A stretch of 64,000 nucleotides of DNA from Manis javanica (taxonomy: Eukaryota; Chordata; Mammalia; Pholidota; Manidae), in contig NC_133158.1 of the NCBI RefSeq assembly GCF_040802235.1, forward strand, positions 42,288,001 through 42,352,000, written 5' to 3'. The position numbers were made by a program, and so were the translations under genes. The notes beneath the pieces were generated by a model that made no database searches, was not told the origin of the DNA, and was given only the letters and a program-made list of their open reading frames with translations. This document shows positions 25,423 through 35,769 of this stretch, one piece after another. Numbering within the stretch: position 1 is the stretch's first letter; the number at the start of each line of letters is the position of its first letter.

Positions 25423-26368
25423 CTCCTTACTTATTTTCTGTCTGGTTTATCTGTCCTTTGGAGTGAGTGGTGTTTTGAAGTCTCCTGAAATGAATGCATT
25501 GCATTCTATTTCACCCTTTAATTCTGTTAGTAGTTGTTTCACATAATTAGGTGCTCCTATATTGGGTGCATAGACATTTAGAATGGTTATATCCTCTTGT
25601 TGGACTGGCCCCTTTATATAATGTCCTTGTTTGTCTCATTACTTTCTTTGTTATGAAGTTTATTTTGTCTGATAAAGTACTGCAACTCCTGCTTTTTCTC
25701 CCTATTATTTGCATGAAATATCTTTTTCCATCCCTTCACTTTTAGTCTGTGTATGTCTTTGGGTTTGAAGTGAGTCTCTTGTAGGCAGCATATAGATGGG
25801 TCTTGTTTTTATATCCATTCAATAACTCTATGTCTTTTGATTGGTGCATTCAGTCCATTTACATTCAGGGTGATTATCGATAGATATGTACTTATTGCCA
25901 TTGCAGGCTTTAGATTAATGGTTACCAAAGGTTCAACAGTCTTCTAACAGTCTAACTTAACTTGCTGATTGTGCTATTTCAACCACAATCTAAAGGTTCT
26001 TTTTTTCTCTCCCTTCTTTTTCTTCCTCCTCCATTCTTTATATATTAGGTCTCATATTCCAAACTCTTTGTGTATCCCTTGACTGACTGTGAGTAGTTGA
26101 TTTAATTTTGCATTTGCTTAGTACTTATTTGATCTACTTTTTTTACTGTGGCTTTATTTTCTTTGGTGACAGCTACTTAGCTTTAGGAGCACTTCTATCT
26201 ATAGGAGTCCATCCAAAATACACTGTAGAGTTGGTGTGTGGGAGGTAAATTCCCTCAACGTTTGCTTATCTGGAAATTGTTTAATTCCCTCTTCAGATTT
26301 TGAGGATAATCTTGCTGGGTAGAGTATTCTTGGTTGAGGTCCTTCTATTTTTCATTGCATTAAATATA

Positions 26369-27065
26369 TCATTCCACTCCCTTCTGGCCTGTACTGTTTC
26401 TTCTGAGAAGTCTGATGATAACCTGATGGGTTTTCCTTTGTGTGTGATCTTTTTTTCTCTCTCTGGCTGCTTTTAAGTCTCTGTCCTTATTCTTCATATT
26501 TGCCATTTTAATTATTATATGTCTGGGTGTTGTTTTCCTTGGGTCTCTTGTATTGTGAGATCTGTGTACTTCCATGGCCTGAGGGACTATTCCCTTCTCC
26601 AGACTGGGGAAGTTTTCTGCAATTATTTCCTCAAAGAGACTTTCTATCCCCTTTTCTCTTTCTTCTTCTTCTGGTACCTCTTTAATGTGAATATTCTTCT
26701 GTTTGGATTGGTCACATAGTTCTCTTATTATTCTTTCATTCCTAGAGGTCCTTGTTTCTCTCTGTGCCTCAGCTTCTTTGTATTCCTGTTCTCTAATTTC
26801 TATTTAATTTAGTCTCCTCTACCTCATCTAATCTGCTTTTAAATCCCCCCATTTTAAGTTTCATTTCAGAACTGTATTTTTCAAAGTTTCTGTCTCTTTC
26901 TTGAAGTCCTTCTTGATATCTTGAATATTTTTCTGTAGCTGCATGAGCATGTATGATTTTTATTTTGAAATCTTTATCAAGATGATTGGTGATTTCAGTT
27001 TCACTTAGCTCTCTTTCTGGTGTTTGAGGGATTTTGGTTTGTACCAGATTCTTTTGCCATTTCAT
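26369..27065 (-). pseudogene. L1 ORF1 pseudogene (broken)
   Basis: Two short minus-strand pieces match ORF1. 26793-27065 is the N-terminal/coiled-coil side (TEITNHLDKDFKIKII). 26369-26575 is the C-terminal side (RDPRKTTPRHIIIKMA). Frame breaks separate them. Confidence 0.8.
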
Positions 27066-28078
27066 GTTTCTAATGATTATTATGGAATAATAACTTTGTG
27101 TAGGCGGTACCCTCTACTTCCCAGAAGCTCTACTCTCTGGAGCTGCCCAGCCCCTGGAGTGATGGCGGGGGTTGCAGGTGTGTGCTGCTGTTTCCTACTG
27201 GGAGGAAAGAGCTCTTTCCTGCTTCCTGGCTGCAGTGCCTGCCTTCTCTGCCAGGGCCAGTGAGCTGAACATGCAGGGTGGAGCCTCTATGCTGTGCCCT
27301 TGCAGCTGCTGTAGGCCGGGCCACCCTCTGGCTGGCCTGGCGCAATGGTGGGGGCAGCAGGTTTGTGAGCCAGTGCCAGTCAGGAGGACAGAGTGGCAGG
27401 CTGAATATTACAGGGGAGTGTGGGTGGGGACTTTGGCACTGTGTTGCCAGCCAGGGGAGTGGATTGCCTGAAGCTCCTGAAAGTTCCCAACCTGCTGGGT
27501 GAGTGTTCTGGGATGATTTTGTCCACCGTCCTTTCTCCTGAGCAGCAAGCTCTGTGTAATCCTTTCCCATTTAGTGCCTCTGGTTATTGGGAAGTCATTC
27601 AAAGTGCCCACCTTTCTTTTGTCCCAGAGCAGCCAGTTGTTAAGTACCTGTTCTCCACAAGTGGCTGGAATCTGTCTTTCTGAGTATTCTGCCTGTCTTT
27701 GCTTTCTGACCTCACTAATCTCCAGAGCACCGTGTAATATGGGTTTATGCTCCCAGAGCAGATCTCCAGGGATGGGTGTTTAGCAGTCCTGGGTTTCTGT
27801 TTCCTCCCCGCTCCGTTTCTCTTCCTCTCGGCCTGTGAGATGGGGTGGAGGGAGTGTTTGGATCCTGCTGGAACATGGCTTTGCTACTTTTTCATTTTCC
27901 ATGAGGTTTTCTCTTTTCCCCAAATGCAGGCAGTCCATAACAATCTACTCTCAGGTTGCTCTTTCAGGATTAGTTGTATTTGCTGTGTTTTTGTGTTAAT
28001 ATGTGGTTTTGGGAGGAGGTTTCTGCCTCATTTCTCATGCCGCCATCTTTTCTTCCTCTCTGCACACTGTCATTTTTA

Positions 28079-28274
28079 TTTTTTGCTTTTTTGACTTATG
28101 CTGAATGCTGTGGTCTCTGCCTCTATCTGACCACCACCTAGATGTGGCTTCCAAACATGGACCCCATGCACTCCAAGTTTCATGCCATCCTTTTGGCAAG
28201 TGGGCTTAGAAAGGAAGGCTATCCCCCACTTAGATAATTTTTTAAAATTCTCATATGGTATCTTCTAATAGTAT
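28079..28274 (-). mobile_element. Left flank: unique DNA then old L1 fragment
   Basis: From about 28200 ('taaaattctcatatggtatc') the text is the complement of an old L1 ORF2. It continues on the far side of the young L1 at 37036, showing that the young element inserted into it. Confidence 0.5.
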
Positions 28275-28290
28275 TACAATTTCATTTTTT
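28275..28290. repeat. Target-site duplication of the intact L1 (left copy)
   Basis: tacaatttcatttttt here is repeated perfectly at 37020-37035. The 16-bp length and T-rich start fit L1 target-primed insertion. A perfect duplication points to a recent insertion. Confidence 0.92.
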
Positions 28291-28314
28291 TTTTTTGAGA
28301 GGGCATCTCTCATA

Positions 28315-28320
28315 TTTATT
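28315..28320 (-). terminator. Polyadenylation signal of the intact L1
   Basis: AATAAA on the minus strand, about 20 bases upstream of the poly(A) start. The related copy at 54.6 kb has AATAAG at the same place. Confidence 0.8.
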
Positions 28321-28441
28321 GATCAAATGGTTGTTAACAACAATAAAATTCAGTATAGGGGGGTCAACGCTCAATGTACAATCATTAATCCATCTCAAGC
28401 CTAATTCTCGTCAGTCTCCAATCTTCTGAAGCATAACGAAC

Positions 28442-28499
28442 AAGTTCTTACATGGTGAACGAATTCTTACATAGTGAATAAATTCTTACATGGTGAACA
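28442..28499. repeat. Three tandem 19-20 bp repeats in the L1 terminus
   Basis: The units read like 'aattcttacatggtgaac', three in a row with one to three differences. The short copy at 54.4 kb has only two full units. Confidence 0.9.
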
Positions 28500-29256
28500 G
28501 TACAAGGGCAGTCATCACAGAAACTTTCGGTTTTGATCATGCAATATGACCTATAAACAATCAGGTCAAATATGAATATTCGTTTGATTTTTGTACTTGA
28601 TTTATATGTTGATCCCACATTTCTCCTATTATTATTATTATTTTTATTTTTAATAAAATGCTGAAGTGGTAGGTAGATGCAAGATAAAGGTAGAAAACAT
28701 AGTTTAGTGCTGTAAGAAGGCAAATGTAGATGATCAGATGATCAGGTGTGTGCCTATGGACTAAGTATTAATCCAGGCTAGACAAGGGCAGCAAGACATC
28801 CACGGATGCAGAAGATTTCTCTCAAAGCAGGGGGGGTGAGGTTCTGAGCCTCACCTCTGTTGATCCCCAAATTCTCACCTGATGGCCCCCCTGCGACTGT
28901 GCCTGTCTTAGGTTGTTCCTCCCTTGAGGAATCTTACCCGTCTCTGGCTAACCAGTCATCTTCCGGGGCCATACAGGGAAATGTAAAGTTGGTAAGTGAG
29001 AGAGAAGCCATATTGTTTGCAAAGGTTAGCTTTTTACTTCTTTGCAGATTTATGCCCTGTGGCTTCTATGCCCAGCATTGGTCTCGAGGTATCTTTACCA
29101 CCTGGAGGAATTATGATACTCGGTAAATTCGATCTGAGGCACGAATTCTATTTAAGGGTTGTAATTAGGAAGGAAGAAGAAAAGCTATAGATGTAGCCTA
29201 TGAAGGAAACTTGGGAGGATTGATTATTTCTTTGACATATCTTCTTGTATAGTACC

Positions 29257-29698
29257 TTAAGTATGTATAGGTTTTAAACTACTAACTAATTTGCACACAC
29301 ATATTAACATAATAGGAATACGGTGACATAAACAAAGCAAATCTATAATTACCATCCATCTCCAGTGAAGCCAAGAAAACCAGTTAGGCACCCTAGGCAT
29401 TTGTGAAAATTTATCTATGATATGATGGATATTGTCCAACTGTACTTGAACCATCAGACAAATTAAAGCAGCCCATTTCTGGGATCTGTTCACATCCCAT
29501 ATGTTCTTTTAACCATAGATAGTCTATAGTCATGAGATTTTGGGGTGCTACAACTTGCACCCCTCCCAACTCCTGGTTGAGTTCCAACAGTACAGATTCG
29601 GTCAAATTCGTTGTCTCACTGTATTCACATGCCAGCCTAGACATCTCCCTCCTCATTCTTATGGCAAGTCCAGGAGACGGTGGGCTGGATGCAGCCAC
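29257..29698 (-). pseudogene. Retroviral envelope TM-subunit fragment inside the L1 3' extension, decayed
   Basis: Two overlapping minus-strand pieces in different frames (29698-29411 and 29493-29257) together look like the ectodomain of a gammaretrovirus-type transmembrane envelope subunit. In order there is a heptad-rich helix (NLTESVLLELNQEL), an immunosuppressive-domain-like segment, a disulfide-loop motif in which one cysteine of the expected CX6CC is glycine, a short helix (VQLDNIHHIIDKFSQM) and an aromatic membrane-proximal WFSWL. A frame change falls near 29440, between loop and helix. The surface subunit and fusion peptide were not found. It cannot make an envelope protein. It lies in the same orientation as the L1 and is transcribed as part of its 3' UTR. 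The assignment rests on motif pattern only. Confidence 0.68.
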
Positions 29699-29936
29699 AA
29701 CCGCAGCATCGTCCGGATCCCTGTGGAGGCTTTTTGATGATCATCCCCCGGCACAAGTCCTCCAGAGAGTGCTGATGCCGGAAGCTCCTCCTCATATCGT
29801 ATCTTAGTTCATTTTCTGGGTATCCAAGCTAGGCCTTGATCTTCTGCATAGAAACAAAGAGACCTTTTGCCCACACTTTGACATGCCCTCTATACCACTG
29901 TGCAGAACTCATTGGAGGTCAGCACACAGTAACTGC

Positions 29937-29958
29937 TTTTTTTTTTTTTTTTTTTTTT
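29937..29958 (-). repeat. Internal A-tract 2 of the L1 3' extension
   Basis: 22 T on the plus strand (22 A in the L1 sense). It separates a 146-base segment from the envelope-containing part and looks like a buried poly(A) tail. Confidence 0.9.
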
Positions 29959-30104
29959 AATTAAGAGAAAGGAATATTATCAGAAAAGAGTACCTCCATA
30001 GCTGATCATCTGACACCCTTTAAGTGATCAACATTAAGGATATTTAAAGCATGCGTTGATCTTTGATTTACCAATAGTTTTATCCTGTTAAGGAGTAATC
30101 CCCC

Positions 30105-30132
30105 TTTTCTTTCTTTCTTTTTTTTTTTTTTT
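30105..30132 (-). repeat. Internal A-tract 1, probable ancestral L1 tail
   Basis: T-rich on the plus strand (A-rich in L1 sense). It directly follows sequence that aligns with the extreme 3' end of the older L1 at 21846-21960, where that element stops. It therefore marks the old L1 3' terminus. Confidence 0.75.
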
Positions 30133-30473
30133 AAATTTTTAATCTACACTTACATGAAGAATACTATGTTAACTATGCTCTCCCCTATATCAGGTCCCCC
30201 CTAACAACCACATTACGGTTACTGTCCATCAGCTTAGCAAAATGTTGTAGAGTCACTACTTGTCCTCTCTGTGTTGTGCAGCCCACCCTCCCCTTGTTCC
30301 CTCCCCCCCATGCATGCTAATCTTAATACCCCCCTTCTTCTTCCCCCCCCTTATCCCTCCCTGCCCACCCATCCTCCCAGTTCCTTTCCCTTTGGTACCT
30401 GTTAGTCCATTTTTGGGTTCTGTAATTCCACTGCTGTTTTGTTCCTTCAGTTTTTCCTTTGTTCCTATACTCC
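30133..30473 (-). other. Ancestral L1 3' UTR with polypurine stretch
   Basis: About 340 bases after the ORF2 stop. It is G-rich in sense (plus strand 'cctccccccc' and 'cttcttcccccccc'), as in L1 3' UTRs generally. It aligns with the older copy around 21900-22150 ('actgtccatcagc', 'agagtcactacttgtc'). Confidence 0.8.
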
Positions 30474-33400
30474 TCAGATGAGTGACATCATTTGGTATTT
30501 CTCTTTCTCCGCTTGGCTTATTTCACTGAGCATAATACCCTCCAGCTCCATCCATGTTGCTGCAAATGGTTGGATTTTTCCACTTCTTATGGCTGAGTAG
30601 TATTCCATTGTGTATATGTACCACATCTTCTTTATCCATTCATCTACCGATGGACATTTAGGTTGCTTCCAATTCTTGGCTATTGTAAATAGTGCTGCGA
30701 TAAACATAGGAGTGCATCTGTCTTTCTCAAACTTGATTGCTGCGTTCTTAGGGTAAATTCCTAGGAGTGGAATTCCTGGGTCAAATGGTAGGTCTGTTTT
30801 GAGCATTTTGATGCACCTCCATACTGCTTTCCACAATGGTTGAACTAATTTACATTCCCACCAGCAGTGTAGGAGGGTTCCCTTTTCTCCACAGCCTCGC
30901 CAACATTTGTTGTTGTTTGTCTTTTGGATGGCAGCTATCCTTACTGGTGTGAGGTGATACCTCATTGTAGTTTTAATTTGCATTTCTCTGATAATTAGCG
31001 ATGTGGAGCATCTTTTCATGTGTCTCTTGGCCATCTGTATTTCTTTTTTGGAGAACTGTCTGTTCAGTTCCTCTGCCCATTTTTTAATTGGGTTATTTGT
31101 TTTTTGTTTGTTGAGGCGTGTGAGCTCTTTATATATTCTGGACGTCAAGCCTTTATCGGATCTGTCATTTTCAAATATATTCTCCCATACTGTAGGGTTC
31201 CTTTTTGTTCTATTGATGGTGTCTTTCGCTGTACAGAAGCTTTTCAGCTTAATGTAGTCCCACTTGCTCATTTTTGCTGTTGTTTTCCTTGCCCGGGGAG
31301 ATATGTTTGAGAAGAGATCACTCATGTTTATGTCTAAGAGGTTTTTGCCTATGTTTTTTTCCAAGAGTTTAATGGTTTCATGACTTACATTCAGGTCTTT
31401 GATCCATTTTGAGTTTACCTTTGTATATGGGGTTAGACAATGGTCCAGTTTCATTCTCCTACATGTAGCTGTCCAGTTTTGCCAGCACCATCTGTTGAAG
31501 AGACTGTCATTTTGCCATTGTATGTCCATGGCTCCTTTATCACATATTAATTGACCATATATGTTTGGGTTAATTTCTGGGGTCTCTAATCTGTTCCACT
31601 GGTCTGTGGCTCTGTTCTTGTGCCAGTACCAAATTGTCTTGATTACTATGGCTTTGTAGTAGAGCTTGAAGTTGGGGAGTGAGATCCCCCCTACTTTATT
31701 CTTCTTTTTCAGGATTGCTTTGGCTATTCGGGGTCTTTGGTGTTTCCATATGAATTTTTGAATTATTTGTTCCAATTCATTGAAGAATGTTGCTGGTAAT
31801 TTGAGAGGGATTGCATCGAATCTGTATATTGCTTTGGGCAGGATGGCCATTTTGACGATATTAATTCTTCCTAGCCATGAGCATGGGATGAGTTTCCATT
31901 TATTAGTGTCCCCTTTAATTTCTCTTAAGAGTGACTTGTAGTTTTCAGAGTATAAGTCTTTCACTTCTTTGGTTAGGTTTATTCCTAGGTATTTTATTCT
32001 TTTTGATGCAATGGTGAATGGAATTGTTTTCCTGATTTCTCTTTCTATTGATTCGTTGTTAGTGTATAGGAAAGCTACAGATTTCTGTGTGTTAATTTTG
32101 TATCCTGCAACTTTGCTGTATTCCGATATCAGTTCTAGTAGTTTTGGAGTGGAGTCTTTAGGGTTTTTTATGTACAGTATCATATCATCTGCAAATAGTG
32201 ACAGTTTAACTTCTTCTTTACCAATCTGGATTCCTTGTATTTCTTTGTTTTGTCTGATTGCCGTGGCTAGGACCTCCAGTACTATGTTAAATAACAGTGG
32301 GGAGAGTGGGCATCCCTGTCTGGTTCCCGATCTCAGTGGAAATGCTTTCAGCTTCTCGCTGTTCAGTATAATGCTGGCTGTGGGTTTATCATATATGGCC
32401 TTTATTATGTTGAGGTACTTGCCCTCTATTCCCATTTTGCTGAGAGTTTTTATCATGAATGGATGTTGAATTTTGTCAAATGCTTTTTCAGCATCTATGG
32501 AGATGATCATGTGGTTTTTGTCTTTCTTTTTGTTGATGTGGTGGATGATGTTGATGGATTTTCGAATGTTGTACCATCCTTGCATCCCTGGGATGAACCC
32601 CACTTGGTCATGGTGTATGATCCTTTTGATATACTGTTGAATTCTGTTTGCTAATATTTTATTGAGTATTTTTGCATCTACATTCATCAGGGATATTGGT
32701 CTGTAATTTTCTTTTTTGGTGGGGTCTTTTCCTGGTTTTGGTATTAGGGTGATGTTGGCTTCATAGAATGAGTTTGGGAGTATTCCCTCTTCTTCTATTT
32801 TGTGGAACACTTTAAGGAGAATGGGTATTATGTCTTCTCTGTGTGTCTGATAAAATTCCGAGGTAAATCCGTCCGGCCCCGGGGTTTTGTTCTTGGGTAG
32901 TTTTTTGATTACTGTTTCAATTTCTTTGCTTGTAATTGGTTTGTTTAACTTTTGTGTTTCTTCCTTGGTCAGTCTTGGGAGGTTGTATTTTTCTAGGAAG
33001 TTGTCCATTTCTTCTAGGTTTTCCAGCTTGTTGGCATATAGGTTTTCATAGTAGTCTTTAATAATTCTTTGTATTTCTGTGGAGTCTGTCGTGATTTTTC
33101 CATTCTCATTTCTGATTATGTTGATTTGTGTTGACTCTCTTTTTCTCTTAATAAGTTGGGCTAGAGGCTTATCTATTTTGTTTATTTTCTCAAAGAACCA
33201 GCTCTTGGTTTCGTTGATTTTTGCTATTGTTTTATTCTTCTCAATTTTGTTTATTTCTTCTCTGATCTTTATTATGTCCCTCCTTCTGCTGACTTTAGGC
33301 CTCATTTGTTCTTCTTTTTCCAGTTTTAATAATTGTGATGTTAGACTATTCATTTGGGATTGTTCTTCCTTCTTCAAGTGTGCCTGGATTGCTATATACT

Positions 33401-34316
33401 TGCCTCTTAAGACTGCTTTCGCTGCATCCCACAGAAGTTGGGGCTTAGTGTTGTTGTTGTCATTTGTTTCTATATATTCCTTGATCTCTATTTTGATTTG
33501 TTCATTGATCCATTGATTATTTAGTAGCATGTTGTTAAGCCTCCATGTGTTTGTGAGCCTTTTTGTTTTCTTTGTAGAATTTATTTCTACTTTCATACCT
33601 TTGTGGTCTGAAAAATTGGTTGGTAGAATTTCAATATTTTGGAATTTACTGAGGCTCTTTTTGTGAGCTAGTATGTGGTCTATTCTGGAGAATGTTCCAT
33701 GTGCACTTGAGAAGAATGTATATCCTGTTGCTTTTGGATGTAGAGTTCTATAGATGTCTATTAGGTCCATCTGTTCTAGTGTGTTGTTCAGTGCCTGTGT
33801 GTCTTTACTTATTTTCTGCCCGGTGGATCTATCCTTTGGGGTGAGTGGTGTGTTGAAGTCTCCTACAATGAATGCATTGCAGTCTATTTCCCTCTTTAGT
33901 TCTGTTAGTATTTGCTTCACATATGCTGGTGCTCCTGTATTGGGTGCATATATATTTAGAATGGTTATATCCTCTTGTTGGACTGAGCCCTTTATCATTA
34001 TGTAGTGGCCTTCTTTATCTCTTGTTACTTTCTTTGTTTTGAAGTCTATTTTGTCTGATATTAGTACTGCAACCCCTGCTTTCTTCTCACTGTTGTTTGC
34101 CTGAAATATGTTTTTCCATCCCTTGACTTTTAGTCTATGCTTATCTTTGGGTTTAAGGTGAGTTTCTTGTAAGCAGCATATAGATGGGTCTTGCTTTTTT
34201 ATCCATTCTATTACTCTATGTCTTTTGATTGGTGCATTAAGTCCATTTACATTTAGGGTGACTAGTGAGAGATATGTACTTATTGCCATTTCAGGCTTTA
34301 GATTCGTGGTTACCAA
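30474..34316 (-). CDS. L1 ORF2p: endonuclease and reverse transcriptase (1280 aa, intact)
   Basis: ORF2p nicks the target and reverse transcribes L1 RNA from the nick. Residues about 10-245 are the APE-type endonuclease with its active-site set in place: [27 protein letters not shown] and SDHKGM. The reverse transcriptase follows, with [14 protein letters not shown], the CPLSPLLFN block and the catalytic FADD in [12 protein letters not shown]. Near residue 1150 the Cys/His segment [20 protein letters not shown] is complete. The length is near the 1275 of human ORF2p. The nominal start is at 34316, but the ATG nine codons later (34289, MAISTY) aligns better with other L1 starts and is an equal candidate. 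It lies 168 bases after ORF1, so translation probably depends on reinitiation, as in other L1s. No stop or frameshift interrupts it. Confidence 0.97.
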   Translation of the reverse strand: MVTTNLKPEMAISTYLSLVTLNVNGLNAPIKRHRVIEWIKKQDPSICCLQETHLKPKDKHRLKVKGWKNIFQANNSEKKAGVAVLISDKIDFKTKKVTRDKEGHYIMIKGSVQQEDITILNIYAPNTGAPAYVKQILTELKREIDCNAFIVGDFNTPLTPKDRSTGQKISKDTQALNNTLEQMDLIDIYRTLHPKATGYTFFSSAHGTFSRIDHILAHKKSLSKFQNIEILPTNFSDHKGMKVEINSTKKTKRLTNTWRLNNMLLNNQWINEQIKIEIKEYIETNDNNNTKPQLLWDAAKAVLRGKYIAIQAHLKKEEQSQMNSLTSQLLKLEKEEQMRPKVSRRRDIIKIREEINKIEKNKTIAKINETKSWFFEKINKIDKPLAQLIKRKRESTQINIIRNENGKITTDSTEIQRIIKDYYENLYANKLENLEEMDNFLEKYNLPRLTKEETQKLNKPITSKEIETVIKKLPKNKTPGPDGFTSEFYQTHREDIIPILLKVFHKIEEEGILPNSFYEANITLIPKPGKDPTKKENYRPISLMNVDAKILNKILANRIQQYIKRIIHHDQVGFIPGMQGWYNIRKSINIIHHINKKKDKNHMIISIDAEKAFDKIQHPFMIKTLSKMGIEGKYLNIIKAIYDKPTASIILNSEKLKAFPLRSGTRQGCPLSPLLFNIVLEVLATAIRQNKEIQGIQIGKEEVKLSLFADDMILYIKNPKDSTPKLLELISEYSKVAGYKINTQKSVAFLYTNNESIEREIRKTIPFTIASKRIKYLGINLTKEVKDLYSENYKSLLREIKGDTNKWKLIPCSWLGRINIVKMAILPKAIYRFDAIPLKLPATFFNELEQIIQKFIWKHQRPRIAKAILKKKNKVGGISLPNFKLYYKAIVIKTIWYWHKNRATDQWNRLETPEINPNIYGQLICDKGAMDIQWQNDSLFNRWCWQNWTATCRRMKLDHCLTPYTKVNSKWIKDLNVSHETIKLLEKNIGKNLLDINMSDLFSNISPRARKTTAKMSKWDYIKLKSFCTAKDTINRTKRNPTVWENIFENDRSDKGLTSRIYKELTRLNKQKTNNPIKKWAEELNRQFSKKEIQMAKRHMKRCSTSLIIREMQIKTTMRYHLTPVRIAAIQKTNNNKCWRGCGEKGTLLHCWWECKLVQPLWKAVWRCIKMLKTDLPFDPGIPLLGIYPKNAAIKFEKDRCTPMFIAALFTIAKNWKQPKCPSVDEWIKKMWYIYTMEYYSAIRSGKIQPFAATWMELEGIMLSEISQAEKEKYQMMSLI

Positions 34317-34484
34317 AGGTTCAAGGTTAGCTTCTTTAGTATCTTACTGCCTAACTTAGCTCGCTTATTGAGCTGTTATATACACTGTCTGGAGATTCTT
34401 TTCTTCTCTCCCTTCTTATTCCTCCTCCTCCATTCTTCATATGTTGTGTGTTTTGTTCTGTGCTCTTTTTAGGGGTGCTCCCAT
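34317..34484 (-). other. Inter-ORF spacer of the intact L1
   Basis: 168 bases between the ORF1 stop and the nominal ORF2 ATG, longer than the 63 bases of human L1. It is purine-rich in sense. No other ORF is present. Confidence 0.85.
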
Positions 34485-35501
34485 CTAGAGCAGTCCCTGA
34501 AGGATGCCCTGTAGAGGTGGTTTGTGGGAAGCAAATTCCCTCAGCTTTTGCTTGTCTGGGAATAGTTTGATCCCACCATCATATTTAAATGATAGTCGTG
34601 CTGGATACAGTATCCTTGGTTCAAGGCCCTTCTGTTTCATTGCATTAAGTATATCATGCCATTCTCTTCTGGCCTGTAGGGTTTCTGTTGAGAAGTCTGA
34701 TGTTAGCCTGATTGGTTTTCCTTTATAGGTGACCTTTTTCTCTCTAGCTGCCTTTAAAACTCTTTCCTTGTCCTTGATCCTTGCCATTTTAATTATTATG
34801 TGTCTTGGTGTTGTCCTCCTTGGATCCTTTCTGTTGGGAGTTCTGTGTAATTCCATGGTCTGTTCGATCATTTCCTCCCCCAGTTTGGGGAAGTTTTCAG
34901 CAATTATTTCTTCAAAGACACTTTCTATCCCTTTTCCTCTTTCTTCCTCTTCTGGTATCCCTATAATACGAATGTTTTTCCTTTTGTATTGGTCACATAT
35001 TTCTCTTAGTGTTGTTTCATTCCTGGAGATCCTTTTATCTCTCTCTATGTCAGCTTCTATACGTTCCTGTTCTCTGGCTTCTATTCCTTCAATGGCCTCT
35101 TGCATCTTATCCATTCTGCTTATAAATCCTTCCAGGGATTGTTTCACTTCTGTGATCTCTTTCCTGACATCTGTGATCTCCTTCCGGACTTCATCCCACT
35201 GCTCTTGCATTTTTCTCTGCATCTCATCCCACTGCTCTTGCATTTTTCTCTGCATCTCATCCCATTGCTCTTGCATTTTTCTCTGCATCTCTGTGAGCAT
35301 GTTCATGATTTTTATTTTGAATTCTTTTTCAGGAGGACTAGTTAGGTCTGTCTCCTTCTCAGGTGTTGTCTCTGTGATCTTTGTCTGCCTGTAGTTTTGC
35401 CTTTTCATGGTGATAGAGATAGTTTGCAGAGCTGGTACAAGTGACTGCTGGAAGAGCTTCCCTTCTTGTTGGTTTGTAGCCTTTTCCTGGGAGACTAGCA
35501 A
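34485..35501 (-). CDS. L1 ORF1p: RNA-binding chaperone (338 aa, intact)
   Basis: ORF1p coats L1 RNA as trimers and acts as a nucleic-acid chaperone. The sequence shows a basic N-terminal part (about 1-70), then a long coiled coil (about 70-165). That coil contains three near-perfect copies of the 11-residue unit EMQRKMQEQWD in tandem, followed by VRKEITDVRKEITEV. The RRM region (about 175-260) has KRKNIRIIGIPEEEE and DPRRTTPRHIIIKMA. The C-terminal domain (about 262-338) has YKGKPIRLTSDFSTETLQAR and ARLSFKYDGGIK. The length equals human ORF1p (338). The start ATG at 35501 is the first in frame and directly follows the 5' UTR. The tandem units are also visible in DNA as 33-bp repeats (about 35188-35290), so they arose by recent slippage. 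Confidence 0.96.
   Translation of the reverse strand: MLVSQEKATNQQEGKLFQQSLVPALQTISITMKRQNYRQTKITETTPEKETDLTSPPEKEFKIKIMNMLTEMQRKMQEQWDEMQRKMQEQWDEMQRKMQEQWDEVRKEITDVRKEITEVKQSLEGFISRMDKMQEAIEGIEAREQERIEADIERDKRISRNETTLREICDQYKRKNIRIIGIPEEEERGKGIESVFEEIIAENFPKLGEEMIEQTMELHRTPNRKDPRRTTPRHIIIKMARIKDKERVLKAAREKKVTYKGKPIRLTSDFSTETLQARREWHDILNAMKQKGLEPRILYPARLSFKYDGGIKLFPDKQKLREFASHKPPLQGILQGLL
35188..35290 (-). repeat. 33-bp tandem repeat in L1 ORF1 coiled coil (three units)
   Basis: The plus strand repeats 'catcccactgctcttgcat...ttctctgcatct' three times with one mismatch (cactg/cattg). It encodes the 11-residue unit three times and keeps the frame. Confidence 0.95.
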
Positions 35502-35769
35502 CCTCTAGTTGCTTGTGCTGGGCAGCTGTGCGCAGACAGGGCTTCTGCTTCCCGCCCAGTTGCTTTGGGGTTTATCTCCGCTGTTGCTGTGGGCTTGGCC
35601 TGGCTGGGGCTGTTCCTCCAAAATGGTGGAGCCCCGTTGGATGGGGAGCGGCCAGGAGGCTATTTATCTCCGTAAGGGGCCTCTGTGCTCCCTGCTGCCC
35701 AGGGGGTTAGAGTGCCCAGAGATCCCCAGATTCCCTGCCTCTGGTCTAAGTGACCTGTCCTGCCCCTTT

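Larger units (their letters stand above)
21846..28066 (-). mobile_element. Full-length L1, ORFs broken (about 6.2 kb)
   Basis: Bounded by the 12-bp duplication ctgtcattttta. In sense (minus) order: a 5' end with the YY1-like core GATGGCGGC (plus 28039-28047), a GC-rich 5' UTR to about 27080, a decayed ORF1 (about 27065-26370), a decayed ORF2 (about 25900-22510) and a compact 3' UTR of about 0.65 kb ending at 21846. ORF2 is recognisable as endonuclease, reverse transcriptase and C-terminal Cys motif in pieces, but the frame is broken many times. The RT signature reads ADN where FADD is expected, and parts are missing. Its 3' UTR ends without the 1.8-kb extension seen in the neighbouring L1, so it is an older lineage. 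Confidence 0.9.
28297..28619 (-). other. ERV U3-R-like 3' end of the intact L1
   Basis: On the minus strand a purine stretch 'aataggagaaa' precedes TGTGGGATCA, as a polypurine tract precedes a U3. The segment then runs about 320 bases to AATAAATATGAGAGATG and the poly(A). This is how a retroviral mRNA would end (U3 plus R). It holds three imperfect 19-20 bp direct repeats (28442-28499). The LTR reading is an inference from layout. The poly(A) role is supported by the second copy at 54382-54617. Confidence 0.55.

Noticed and set aside
29257..29698. A functional captured envelope gene
   Set aside because: No surface subunit, no signal peptide, a lost loop cysteine and a frame change. It can only be a decayed fragment within an L1 3' UTR.
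31003..33516. Plus-strand ORFs of 80-170 codons (for example 31969-32469) across the intact L1
   Set aside because: They are exact antisense shadows of ORF2. They are hydrophobic because the sense strand is A-rich.
34729..35394. 221-codon plus-strand ORF
   Set aside because: Complement of L1 ORF1, kept open by the repeat structure of the coiled coil. It has no independent evidence.
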